Positions 13,172 through 20,982 of a DNA stretch of 20,982 nucleotides are shown here, piece after piece. The stretch's first letter is position 1. Each line of letters starts with the position of its first letter. Source of the DNA: UBA1381 sp964399965 (GTDB lineage Bacteria; Bacillota; Clostridia; UBA1381); contig CAYNRX010000040.1 in assembly GCA_964399965.1 (NCBI GenBank), positions 1 through 20,982 on the forward strand, written 5' to 3'. Below the pieces are notes generated by a model that worked only from the letters and a program-made list of their open reading frames with translations, was not told the origin of the DNA and did no database searches. The translations under genes were made by a program, and so were the position numbers.

Positions 13172-15133
13172 CTATATCCTCCTGACTGTCAGTTTGTTGT
13201 AGTGCTGTCCGCCCTTAAAGCTGTGATCCGTACTCTCTATCACATACGGAACGCCGTCAACCGATATGACCTCCCCGGCTCTGGTGTAGCTGTCGTATTT
13301 CTCGATTATCGTAAATGAATACGTTTCACCAATGCGGTTTAATTCCGATAATTTTTCAGCCGCAACCGTGTCGGCGTTCTCTTTCTCCGGATCTATCTTT
13401 ACGACCTCCTGTAAGAAACCGTATTTGGATATTGACTCGCGATCCTGCAGCACCTTCAATTCTGAATACACGTTGTCCTTTTCAGACGTAATTTTTATGG
13501 AATTACGCATATCCTCTATCGACTGCGTATGGCTGACTTCACCTCTGAAATCCACCGAATACATCTGCGGAATATTATCAGCAATACGAAACTCAGGATA
13601 AGCAATGAGCGTTCCAATCTCATAAACTCGTAATCCTTCCGGCACAAAGTCATAGTTGTAATCGCCAGTGCATTTGTCGAGTATATCCGTTAAGATGTCC
13701 GATACAGTTTTATTGAAATATATATCATCGATGGTTGCATTGAGTTCCGGCAAAGTTGAGATCGGTATTGAAAGGTCGGCGCACAGTTCCTTTATGGCGT
13801 CCGATGCCGATATGTTTTTAAACTGATACGTCTGCTTTGTCTTGTTCAGATACCAACCGAGGTCAACGGCGGTGTATTTGTTGACGTTAATATCGCCATC
13901 GTCCACATCCTTTATAACTCCTCGGAAAATCTCGCCGTTTGTCACCTGCTGAATGATGTCACCGACCTGCGGAACGTATATGAGTTCTTTAAGATACGCC
14001 GCATCGCTTTTTGGTGTTTCAAAGGTCATGACGGTCGATAACTCATACAAACTGTTGCGCCATGTTAGACTGCCGATGATATTTGTTATCCTGTTCCCAT
14101 TGGCATACAACTCCAGATCTCCGGTCGGCTCGATCGTGTCTGTATTGGCAAGTCTGCTGTGAATAGTTTCGACAGTCCTGTTGTTCCAGACTACTACAGG
14201 CTCCTTATTCTCCTCACTGTATGAGTTCTCGGAGTACATATACTCTTCCGTTTCGCCGCTCGCGTATGCAGGGTAATCAAAATAGCTGCCGTAGTTTACG
14301 ACTTTAAGCACGGTACCATCCGATGGCGGATTGTCATGGTTTCGCCAATTCGTGACCCACTCGACAATGCACTGCCCATCATTATGACCCCACTTATTAG
14401 CCGGATTGTGATCCCATGCGGTGTACTCCTGCGATTTTTCATCTGCGATTATACCGTGGATCACTCTGCCGTTTGACATATACACGTCAACGTAATCACC
14501 GATACTTCCGAATGTCGAAGTCATAGCCAGCGCGTACCTGTCTCCGACTCTGCCGTAGCCTTCGCTGTCGTAGTTCTTCCCGGCAGTCTTTATGAGCCGT
14601 CCCTGTTCGGTGTCCATATTGGTGATAGCGTCCCACCGCATATATGTATAATACTTGCCGAGTCCCTCCGGCACGGTTATCGTTGCCTTCGGTGACAGGC
14701 TGACGCCCGGCGATGATTCGCTTGCGCTTTCCGGATACCGAAGGACAAAATCCCAAGGGTAGTTGCGGTATGCCACATTCGCAACTATGCCGTAATCCCT
14801 GCCGCGCGCCTCGACAGTAGTTCCGCCATCGATCTGCACCATGGCGGCATGGTTTGCGGTGTTTAAGAGCACATCGCCCTTTTTCATGCCCGCTCCGGTG
14901 GAGAGATTGCAAGATGATGTGACGTCCTTAAATCCCTTGGCGGTAAAGCAGCTGTACATATCTCCGGTATAAGATGCACCGGTGTCGATGCCCGCTTGTC
15001 TGTATGCAGTTATGACGAAATGACCGCAGTCGTAGCCGCCGTCACTCGCGCCCCAACCGCCCCAGACATATTTGTAACTGTCGTCATTGGCTATATCGAT
15101 CGCCCAGCTTACAGCCTTATCTATTACGCCCAT
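13172..15133 (-). CDS. xkdQ: Tail hub fusion: NlpC/P60-type peptidase plus XkdQ
   Basis: This 653-residue protein is about twice the length of PBSX XkdQ because of an N-terminal extension. Residues 1-135 form a cysteine peptidase of the NlpC/P60-CHAP kind, with the nucleophile in YDCGHFV (Cys36) and His95 in TANHAAMV. Residues about 148-290 form a second beta-rich domain (YMRWDAITN, then RVGDRYALAMTS, then GHNDGQCIVEW) that I cannot name. From about 315 onward is the XkdQ/late-control-D hub, with YELSTVMTFETPKSDAAYLK, VPQVGDIIQQVTNGEIFRGV, SASDAIKELCADLSIPIS and GVPYVIESTDHSFKGGQHYN. The fusion puts a wall-cutting enzyme at the tail tip, suiting DNA delivery or killing through a thick wall. 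The ATG overlaps the TGA of the XkdP-like gene. It ends in TAG, with the next gene starting one base later, so TAG works as a stop here. Confidence 0.88.
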   Translation of the reverse strand: MGVIDKAVSWAIDIANDDSYKYVWGGWGASDGGYDCGHFVITAYRQAGIDTGASYTGDMYSCFTAKGFKDVTSSCNLSTGAGMKKGDVLLNTANHAAMVQIDGGTTVEARGRDYGIVANVAYRNYPWDFVLRYPESASESSPGVSLSPKATITVPEGLGKYYTYMRWDAITNMDTEQGRLIKTAGKNYDSEGYGRVGDRYALAMTSTFGSIGDYVDVYMSNGRVIHGIIADEKSQEYTAWDHNPANKWGHNDGQCIVEWVTNWRNHDNPPSDGTVLKVVNYGSYFDYPAYASGETEEYMYSENSYSEENKEPVVVWNNRTVETIHSRLANTDTIEPTGDLELYANGNRITNIIGSLTWRNSLYELSTVMTFETPKSDAAYLKELIYVPQVGDIIQQVTNGEIFRGVIKDVDDGDINVNKYTAVDLGWYLNKTKQTYQFKNISASDAIKELCADLSIPISTLPELNATIDDIYFNKTVSDILTDILDKCTGDYNYDFVPEGLRVYEIGTLIAYPEFRIADNIPQMYSVDFRGEVSHTQSIEDMRNSIKITSEKDNVYSELKVLQDRESISKYGFLQEVVKIDPEKENADTVAAEKLSELNRIGETYSFTIIEKYDSYTRAGEVISVDGVPYVIESTDHSFKGGQHYNKLTVRRI

Positions 15134-15834
15134 CAGTCAAACAGCCCCAGTCTGTAAAGTATGGTGATATGTCTTAAGTCATCATATTTAAGCCCCAGAC
15201 CGCCGCCATCTCCTTGAAGCACTCCCTTATCAACAGCCGCCTGCACCGCCTCATGCGCCCAAGACGGCATATTTTCATCGATGTAGTTGTATATGAACGG
15301 GTTCGCCAGCTCGTTCACTATCGCGGTCAGCTGCTCCACTGCTGCCCTTAATTTGTCAAGCTCCTCCATGTCTATCTCCTCCTCGCTCTCTCCGTACCAT
15401 GGGATAGGGTTATCGTATCCGAGCAGGTTCATCTGCTCAAAGTCTATCTTGTACCACAGATCGCCGTCTGATTTCAGCGTATATTCAAAATTCGTGACCG
15501 CGACCGCCATATTTATCGGTGTGTCCGAGCTTTCATATGTGATGATAAGACGAATGGGCAGTTTCTGCTCTATCCATTTATCAATCATATAAACGTAGTC
15601 CCAGCCCCACATATTTGAGTTGTAGGCGCGGTGAAGATACGGATATTCACGGACAGGGAAAAAGCTTTCAATGCTTATGCTTTTCAGCTTCGGCTTGCCG
15701 ATAAGCAGTATCTCCTCGCCGCTAACTGTTTCGAACTTCTCCGTTGTCTGCGGTTTTGATATTGTGAACGAGGACGGCACCACGGGCAGCTGCAGCACCT
15801 CCTCGCGGTTGTTTACGCTCAAGAATACGTCCAT
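15133..15834 (-). CDS. xkdP: XkdP-like tail protein with lysin-type C-terminal module
   Basis: This 233-residue protein lies between tape measure and hub, the XkdP slot. Its N-terminal part (about 1-145) matches that role: LPVVPSSFTISKPQTTEKFE, LIGKPKLKSISIESFFPVRE and INMAVAVTNFEYTLKSDGDL. PBSX XkdP ends in a LysM domain. Here a coiled coil (about 158-176) and a 57-residue module (IYNYIDENMPSWAHEAVQAA, then DKGVLQG, then YRLGLFD) take its place. That module is nearly the same as the endolysin's C-terminus at 8062-8862, so it is likely a wall- or surface-binding element. The start is the ATG at 15834 with GAGG 5 bases upstream. It overlaps the tape measure end upstream by 8 bases... the TGA at 15844-15842 is just before it. 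The stop is TGA. Confidence 0.8.
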   Translation of the reverse strand: MDVFLSVNNREEVLQLPVVPSSFTISKPQTTEKFETVSGEEILLIGKPKLKSISIESFFPVREYPYLHRAYNSNMWGWDYVYMIDKWIEQKLPIRLIITYESSDTPINMAVAVTNFEYTLKSDGDLWYKIDFEQMNLLGYDNPIPWYGESEEEIDMEELDKLRAAVEQLTAIVNELANPFIYNYIDENMPSWAHEAVQAAVDKGVLQGDGGGLGLKYDDLRHITILYRLGLFD

Positions 15835-15841
15835 ATCCACC

Positions 15842-18800
15842 TCACATATTATCCATGACCTCAACTATCCTGCGTGCTATGGTGTTCGCAAGATCTGTGC
15901 CGCTTTCACCGTTTGAGTTGACCGTCACATATACGTTGTTCGTTACCGGAACGGGTGAAAGCCTTTCCGATGTTATCCTGTCGGCAAACCTCGCAAGCTG
16001 CCGCCAGAGTACATCGAGCGGAAGTACCGCCTCCGCGCCCGCTTCGCCGCCTACCATGGCATTTGCCCCATTCGTACCAAACACAGTCGGCTCTGTCATG
16101 ATACCGCCCTTGGCGTACCATTCTATACCGAGCTTAGGTATCGGCGTGTCTATCCCGGCTATGCTTATAGTGCCTTTCTGAACGATATGCGGCGTTTTGA
16201 TAATGCTCTTTATGCTGTTCCAAACATTACTTATCGTGGTCTTTATCGAGTTAAACACGTTCGAGACTGTAGTTTTTATCGAATTGAACACAGTTGAAAA
16301 TGTGGTCTTAATGCTCTGAACACTCGTCTTAATGCCGTTTATGACATTCGTCACTATCGTCTTAACGTTATTGAAGGCAAGCGATGCCGCAGACTTTATT
16401 GCGTCCCAGATGTTTATGATTATCGTCTTGGCATTTTCAAAGTAGCCCGTAATACCGGACATAACTGTCTGCGCTCCGCTCTTTATCGTGTCGAAGTTCA
16501 GAGTGAATATACCGACTATGGTCTGAAACACACCGGAAACGATGGTCTTTATGCTCTCGAATATCCCCACAACAGCGTTCTTTATATTTTCAAATACCGT
16601 CTTTACGCTCGTGAAGAAGGTCTGAAAATTGGTTTTGATGTCTTCCACGATATTTAACACTGTTGTTTTGATAATGTTGAAGGTATTTATAAAATAAGTT
16701 TTGATACCATTCACGACCGCCATAAACGCATCCTTTATGCCATACGCTATCGTTGACGCTATAGTGATGATCGGCGCAAGCGCAGTCTGAACGCCGCTCT
16801 TTATATTGTTAAACTTCTGCACAACAGCGTCCTTTGCGGCTGTGAATTTCTTTGCTATTATTTCTCGTGCTGTATTCGCCGCATCTCCAATAGCTTGGAG
16901 TTTTTCCGCGACCGCGTCCTTTATGCCGCTGAACTTTCCCGCAACGGCAGTTTTTACGGTACTGAATTTATCGGCGATTGTGTCCTTGATCCCGTTGGCA
17001 GTCTCTCCGACCGCTTGGAGCTTTTCTCCAACTGCCTCTTTTATGCCGTTAAACTTTTCGGCTATGGCGTCCTTCACAGTGCCGAACACATTAACGATTT
17101 TATCAACAACTGGCTTTAACGCACCCTCGTTATATGACTTCTTCACAAAATCGATCGCATTGCCGAACGCCGAGCCGAATGCGTCCTTGATGCCGGACAG
17201 CTTATCCTTAACAGCGTTCACCATAGGCGAGAGCTTTCCCTTGACCGTATCGACTACCTGTCCGAGTTTTCCTCCTGTAATTTTATTTATGAAATCATAT
17301 CCTGCCGTGTAATACCCCTTGATGCCTTCCATTACAGCCGCCGCTGCGCCTTTCAGCCCTCCGCCATGCTCCTCATAAGCTGATTTTATACCGGAGAGAC
17401 GTTGCGTGATTGTATCCTTTGCTGCGCCGAGCACGGTTCCGAATGCGTCCTTAATAGGCGCAAGCTTTTCTCCGATGGCAGACTTAATGCTCCCGACCTT
17501 GTCGGACACAGCCGTCTTAATGCTGTTCCACGTATTTAGGGTTTTCTCCTTAACACTGTTCCATGCGCCCGTGACGGCGTTCTTTATGCCTGTAAACGCA
17601 TTTTTTATGCCGTCCCACAGCTTTGACGCCCATTCCTTTATCTTGTCCCAGTTCTTGTACAGCGCCACGCCGACAGCGATAGCCGCGCCTATGGCAAGCA
17701 CCACGATACCGATGGGCGAGGTAACAAACGTCATTGCCGCACCGAACGCCTTAGTTACAACGTTTAGAGCCTGTGTGGCAGCTATCTGCACTATAGTTGC
17801 GATAGTCAATGCACTGAAAGATGCGGCTTGAGTGCCTGTCATGACTGCCGAAAACGCAATAAGCCCGTTTCGTATCTGCTCCACAACATTCACAGCCGCA
17901 ACAGATACCTTGTATGCCGTCACCGCTCCCGCGATGCCTAACAGCGCCGGAGACAGCGTATCTGCTACACGAATCAGTCCCGCAAATATGTTCATTGCCG
18001 TTGACAGCGCACCGCACAGACCTGGTATTATAGTGCTTGTCAGCGTCTGTATAAGAGCGGAACCATTCCCGGAAAACGCATCGATGATCGCTGTTTTTAC
18101 GTTATTGAACGCCGTTATCAGACTTTCCGCCGCAGATGGGTCTATCGCTCCGATCGTGCTCTGTATAAGTGTCGGAACGGTGTCTATGACAGCGGAAACG
18201 ATGGTCGGTATCTGAGACACAACGCCAGTTACAAGCGTGCCCGCAGCCGAAACGAGCGGCGGCAGCACCGCGCTGACAAGCCCCGGCAGCTCCGCTGTCA
18301 GCACAGGTGCAAGCCCTGACACAAGCTGCCCGACTCCGCCGAGCGCCTTGCTTACCGCAGGGATGATATTCCCGACATACGTCTTTGCGGATGCCACAAG
18401 CTCATCAATGGATTTATTCAGCGGTTCGCCGCCTATAGCAAGCGCAGTTACAGTATTCTCCCATGCCGATTTCATAGCGTTAAAAGAGCCGGATATGGTC
18501 GTTGCCGCCTCTTTGGCGGTCGTGCCTGTGATGCCCATACTGTTTTGAATATCGTGTATTGCAGAAATGATGTCCGAAAAACTCGAAATGTCATATTTGA
18601 CGGGCTTGCCCATCTCGGCACGGAGTTTTTCGGCATCAGAGAGCAATCTTTCCATCTCTGCCTTAGTGCCGCCGTAGCCGAGCTTTAAATTATCGAGCAT
18701 ACCGAAGTTGCCCCTCGCAAGGCTCTTATATGTATCGCTCAGAGAATCAAGCGATGTGCCCATCTTGTTGGCGTTATCCGATATATCGGTCATTGCCGTA

Positions 18801-19249
18801 TTAGCGTAATCGGCAGCCTTTTCGGTATCGCCGCCCAGAGACGAGATAAGGCTTGCGGAAAAGCCTGTCACGGTCTCCATGTACTTGTTTGCTGACATGC
18901 CCGCCGTCCTATACGCCTCGGCTGCATAGCCCTGCAGCTTTGCCGATGATTCCTTGAACAGAGTATCGATGCCGCCGACAAGCTGCTCATAATCGGCAAA
19001 CGCATTGACCGAACCGCCGACAAGTGCCGTGACAGCCGCAGTCGCGGCGCCCATAGCGGCGCTCACGCCTTTAGCCATCTTGCCCGCCGCTGCAGATACG
19101 CCGCTGAGCTTGGAGGAGAACAAGGAAATGCCCTTTGAGGAGTTGTTCAGTGCACCGTTCAGATCGTTCGCCGCCGACACAGCAGCCTTCATGTTTGTAA
19201 AGAAATTCCCTGCTTTAAGACTCAGCGTTGCTCCGATATTCTGTGCCAC
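15842..19249 (-). CDS. Tail tape measure protein
   Basis: This 1135-residue protein sets tail length and is threaded through the tube; at about 1.5 angstrom per residue it suggests a tail near 170 nm, which is inference. The TP901-type core lies at about 60-330 (NAFADYEQLVGGIDTLFKES, GNFGMLDNLKLGYGGTKAEM, ISGSFNAMKSAWENTVTALA). Hydrophobic stretches occur at about 400-555 (SPIGIVVLAIGAAIAVGVAL). From about 560 to 1030 are many amphipathic repeats of the type 'F..IK.AV..K' and 'VFNSIKTTVSN'. The end has KGGIMTEPTVFGTNGANAMV, then GGEAGAEAVLPL, a usual tape-measure ending. The start is GTG with GGAGG 8 bases before it; no better ATG is near. It follows the chaperone frameshift extension by 33 bases. 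The stop is TGA. Confidence 0.93.
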   Translation of the reverse strand: MAQNIGATLSLKAGNFFTNMKAAVSAANDLNGALNNSSKGISLFSSKLSGVSAAAGKMAKGVSAAMGAATAAVTALVGGSVNAFADYEQLVGGIDTLFKESSAKLQGYAAEAYRTAGMSANKYMETVTGFSASLISSLGGDTEKAADYANTAMTDISDNANKMGTSLDSLSDTYKSLARGNFGMLDNLKLGYGGTKAEMERLLSDAEKLRAEMGKPVKYDISSFSDIISAIHDIQNSMGITGTTAKEAATTISGSFNAMKSAWENTVTALAIGGEPLNKSIDELVASAKTYVGNIIPAVSKALGGVGQLVSGLAPVLTAELPGLVSAVLPPLVSAAGTLVTGVVSQIPTIVSAVIDTVPTLIQSTIGAIDPSAAESLITAFNNVKTAIIDAFSGNGSALIQTLTSTIIPGLCGALSTAMNIFAGLIRVADTLSPALLGIAGAVTAYKVSVAAVNVVEQIRNGLIAFSAVMTGTQAASFSALTIATIVQIAATQALNVVTKAFGAAMTFVTSPIGIVVLAIGAAIAVGVALYKNWDKIKEWASKLWDGIKNAFTGIKNAVTGAWNSVKEKTLNTWNSIKTAVSDKVGSIKSAIGEKLAPIKDAFGTVLGAAKDTITQRLSGIKSAYEEHGGGLKGAAAAVMEGIKGYYTAGYDFINKITGGKLGQVVDTVKGKLSPMVNAVKDKLSGIKDAFGSAFGNAIDFVKKSYNEGALKPVVDKIVNVFGTVKDAIAEKFNGIKEAVGEKLQAVGETANGIKDTIADKFSTVKTAVAGKFSGIKDAVAEKLQAIGDAANTAREIIAKKFTAAKDAVVQKFNNIKSGVQTALAPIITIASTIAYGIKDAFMAVVNGIKTYFINTFNIIKTTVLNIVEDIKTNFQTFFTSVKTVFENIKNAVVGIFESIKTIVSGVFQTIVGIFTLNFDTIKSGAQTVMSGITGYFENAKTIIINIWDAIKSAASLAFNNVKTIVTNVINGIKTSVQSIKTTFSTVFNSIKTTVSNVFNSIKTTISNVWNSIKSIIKTPHIVQKGTISIAGIDTPIPKLGIEWYAKGGIMTEPTVFGTNGANAMVGGEAGAEAVLPLDVLWRQLARFADRITSERLSPVPVTNNVYVTVNSNGESGTDLANTIARRIVEVMDNM

Positions 19250-19282
19250 TTAGCTTTCCTCCCCTCCGCTATTTTTGAAATG

Positions 19283-19459
19283 TCAGCGTTTCTTGCCAAA
19301 CAAGGCCTTATATCTCTTGACCTCTTCCTCTATCGCAAGCTCCATACTTGCTCTAAAGAACGCTTTTTCGGATGCGGACAGCCCAGCTATCCTGTCAGGA
19401 TCAAAGCCCCTCTGCAGGTAATAATGCACGAGCTGCATATCTGCGTCCGTATTTATCAG
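19283..19459 (-). CDS. Frameshift extension of the tail assembly chaperone (gpGT-like)
   Basis: In the -1 frame relative to the chaperone, reading from the slippery site gives 58 residues ending in TGA at 19285-19283. They include LVHYYLQRGFDPDRIAGLSA, then SEKAFFRASMELAIEEEVKR, a typical sequence for the second half of a tail chaperone frameshift pair. There is no useful independent start. The fused product would be about 182 residues. In lambda (G/GT) and P2 (E/E') such fusions bring tape measure and tube subunits together. The position between the chaperone and the tape measure is as expected. Confidence 0.85.
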   Translation of the reverse strand: MINTDADMQLVHYYLQRGFDPDRIAGLSASEKAFFRASMELAIEEEVKRYKALFGKKR

Positions 19460-19830
19460 TTTTTTATCTCTTTTACCCCGTTGTTATATCCGGCAAGCTG
19501 TATGCACTCGGTCGAGATCTGAGGTATCTCGCCGGGAAGGAATATTTTCTCGATCACATCCATAGGCTGGGCGCAGCCGAACTCCTCCGCCAACTCCGGC
19601 GCCTTTACGTTAGGCTCCTTGATGCACTGATAGCACAAGTATATATCGCCCTCTCCGGCAGGCATCGAGAGAGCGTCACGTGCCATACTGCCCGATGGCG
19701 CACTTATTACAATTGATGCGTCAAGTGAGGGAATATACAATTCCTTTATAGCGTTTCGCCTCTTTTCGTCAAGTACCTGCTCCTTGCGTCTTATAAGCTC
19801 CGCAAGCGTCAATTTAGTTGTCTTATTCAT
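19456..19830 (-). CDS. xkdN: Tail assembly chaperone (XkdN-like)
   Basis: This 124-residue protein is encoded between the tail tube and tape measure. It starts with NKTTKLTLAELIRRKEQVLD, then an Ile/Val-rich ELYIPSLDASIVISAPSG stretch, a middle YQCIKEPNVKAPELAEEFGC, and ends AGYNNGVKEIKN before TGA. The content and slot fit the XkdN group of chaperones, which coat the tape measure during tail assembly. GGAGG lies 10 bases before the ATG. The last codons form a slippery heptamer with the stop next to it, so some ribosomes should make the longer fusion described at 19283-19459. Confidence 0.85.
   Translation of the reverse strand: MNKTTKLTLAELIRRKEQVLDEKRRNAIKELYIPSLDASIVISAPSGSMARDALSMPAGEGDIYLCYQCIKEPNVKAPELAEEFGCAQPMDVIEKIFLPGEIPQISTECIQLAGYNNGVKEIKN
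19459..19465 (-). promoter_or_regulatory. -1 ribosomal frameshift site A_AAA_AAC
   Basis: On the minus strand the in-frame codons ATA AAA AAC TGA contain the heptamer A AAA AAC, the standard X XXY YYZ form for tandem slippage, immediately before the zero-frame stop. A GGGG stretch lies about 14 bases upstream and could act as a Shine-Dalgarno-like stimulator. A short ATGCA/TGCAT hairpin can form some 18 bases downstream. The extension frame encodes a recognisable gpGT-type tail, which is the main support. Confidence 0.85.
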
Positions 19831-19848
19831 GTTCCATTATCCTCCGAA

Positions 19849-20298
19849 TCATTTACATGGATCTGTAATTATGCTTGAATATTGGTATCCTGTAAATCCG
19901 CCCGAATACTCTTCCTCGACGATACTGCCGTTCTCAAAATTCATCAGCGGCACCTCATCGAGCCAGCAGTTCATGAGCGATACCGTTTCAACACCGCCAT
20001 TGTCCGGGTCGGCAAGCTGTCCTATGAGCGTCAGTCTTGGGTCAAGTCCCGCATTTAGCTGATCGGCGTATTCCTTCGCTCTTGAGTATACCTTCTTGAG
20101 CGTCACCGTGAACGTGCCGGAAAGCCCCATGATTTTTCTGTCCTCCCACATATCGCCCGCAAATGTTATCGTCTCGCCGTTTACGGATACGGATGCTTCA
20201 AATGACGTGACCTCGTAGCAAATATCGCCGTTCCACCAGAAATACCCGTGCGTTCCGCTTATGACTTTGCCCGGTGCGGGCTTTATCCTGTCTGCCAT
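19849..20298 (-). CDS. xkdM: Tail tube protein (XkdM-like)
   Basis: This 149-residue protein is close to the size of PBSX XkdM and forms the inner tube of a contractile tail. Visible family features are KVISGTHGYFWWNGDICYEV, ETITFAGDMWEDRKIMGLSG, a TFTVTLKKVYSRAKEYADQL strand-helix segment and LNCWLDEV-like text (SLMNCWLDEVPLMNFENGSI). GGAGG lies 9 bases before the ATG. It follows the sheath gene by 14 bases and precedes the chaperone by 18, the classic sheath-tube-chaperone order. The stop is TGA. Confidence 0.88.
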   Translation of the reverse strand: MADRIKPAPGKVISGTHGYFWWNGDICYEVTSFEASVSVNGETITFAGDMWEDRKIMGLSGTFTVTLKKVYSRAKEYADQLNAGLDPRLTLIGQLADPDNGGVETVSLMNCWLDEVPLMNFENGSIVEEEYSGGFTGYQYSSIITDPCK

Positions 20299-20312
20299 TT
20301 ATCTGTCCCTCC

Positions 20313-20982
20313 TCACTCCATGCTTATCGAAAACCGCAGATCCTCGATAGCGTCATTGAACTGTATGCTTGCCCTTGCGAACACATAGCTGCCCGTCCTC
20401 GCCTTTAATATCTCATCATCCGAATAGCCGGAAACATCGTAACGCTCCGCAAGCCATGCGCGCTGTGCATCCGCGTCTATCTCGGCGAGATTGTCATACT
20501 CATCATAGAGCACGCCCTGCCGCACAAGCTGATCGAAATACTGATTTACCGCCGCTATGAACACAAGCTTGTTTGCGTAGCTGTTGTTGATCTCGATATA
20601 GTTCTCCTCGAATGTCGTGCGTATATCGTCACGAATAAGATCCATGCCGTCAATTATCTTTATCTTCTTCATGTCCTCGGTCTTGTCGCCGGAAAGAATA
20701 TGGAGCGAGTTCACACCGCGCGCGATCTTTATCTTCTCACCATCGTTTATGAGTATCAGCTTGCCGCCGTCCACGTCCTCATCTGGCGTTAAGCTCTCGG
20801 TTATCGAATCAACTTCTGCAAGCACCTGATAGGTTGCGCTCTCGGTCATAGGCAGACTTGCCAAAAGTCCCGCTATCCTAAGACAATATTCATTGCTCGT
20901 AAAGCTGTATGCGCCGACCTTTATGCCCTCCGTAGCAAAATCGACTATGCCTTCATCATTCGGGTTATATCCCGCCGCAGTG
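20313..20982 (-). CDS. xkdK: Contractile tail sheath protein, C-terminal part (gene cut by window edge)
   Basis: The frame is open from the window edge to the TGA at 20315-20313, giving the last 222 residues of a sheath protein. Visible blocks are YSFTSNEYCLRIAGLLASLP, MTESATYQVLAEVDSI, GGKLILINDGEKIKIARGVN, then SLHILSGDKTEDMKKIKIID and DLIRDDIRTTFEENYIEINN. These are typical of the conserved C-terminal sheath domain. The start lies outside the window; an internal TTG near 20864 is not a true start. A sheath shows that the tail is contractile (myovirus-like or a PBSX-type particle). Confidence 0.9.
   Translation of the reverse strand, partial: TAAGYNPNDEGIVDFATEGIKVGAYSFTSNEYCLRIAGLLASLPMTESATYQVLAEVDSITESLTPDEDVDGGKLILINDGEKIKIARGVNSLHILSGDKTEDMKKIKIIDGMDLIRDDIRTTFEENYIEINNSYANKLVFIAAVNQYFDQLVRQGVLYDEYDNLAEIDADAQRAWLAERYDVSGYSDDEILKARTGSYVFARASIQFNDAIEDLRFSISME

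Noticed and set aside
17406..17831. Long plus-strand frames opposite the tape measure and other tail genes
   Set aside because: They are shadows of the strongly biased minus-strand genes, lack ribosome binding sites and show no domain content.
31..20982. Global reassignment of TAG to an amino acid in this element
   Set aside because: The tail hub gene ends in TAG right at the start of XkdR, where a real stop is expected, and reading on would add about 45 meaningless codons. No suppressor tRNA gene is visible in the window. Only two genes have an internal TAG.
1..20982. tRNA, rRNA, CRISPR arrays and insertion sequences
   Set aside because: I saw no cloverleaf-type sequence, regular direct-repeat array or transposase gene with terminal inverted repeats.

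Overview
The window is part of a prophage, or a phage-derived element, from a low-to-mid GC Bacillota host, most likely a gut Clostridia. The reasons are strong AGGAGG-type ribosome binding sites, PBSX-like (xkd) tail genes, an r1t-type holin, the DUF2800/DUF2815/family-A polymerase replication set, and a cluster of large serine recombinases. Every gene I can support is on the minus strand, so the element reads from high to low coordinates.

Right to left (transcription order). 20982-8062 is a nearly gapless contractile-tail and lysis operon. Its order is tail sheath (cut by the window edge), tail tube, tail assembly chaperone with a -1 frameshift extension, tape measure, an XkdP-like protein, an NlpC/P60-XkdQ hub fusion, XkdR (DUF2577), XkdS (DUF2634), XkdT (baseplate J), XkdU (DUF2313), two fibre-type proteins, an XhlA-like protein, a holin and a CHAP endolysin. 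Most neighbours overlap by 1-14 bases or lie within 40. 8061-7785 is an AT-rich gap with a candidate promoter and a cluster of GTTCC/GGAAC words, followed by a clear Rho-independent terminator (7784-7743).

7659-3384 is a replication block: a possible leader peptide, a 112-residue phage protein, a DUF2800 nuclease, a DUF2815 ssDNA-binding-like protein, a 43-residue membrane peptide and a family-A DNA polymerase. No primase, helicase or terminase follows. 3293-31 is a recombinase block: a small HTH protein, a serine recombinase that has lost its middle, a recombinase-domain-only protein and an intact 526-residue serine recombinase.

Two genes carry an in-frame TAG with homologous coding sequence continuing after it: the DUF2800 nuclease and the deleted recombinase. 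Both TAGs sit in the same 9-base context. TAG also appears to be a genuine stop for the tail hub gene, so a global code change is not supported. Nonsense mutation or context-dependent readthrough remain possible. Other points of note are a 35-base leader repeat shared by the replication and recombinase operons, a classic A_AAA_AAC slippery site in the tail chaperone, and a 57-residue C-terminal module shared by the endolysin and a tail protein.
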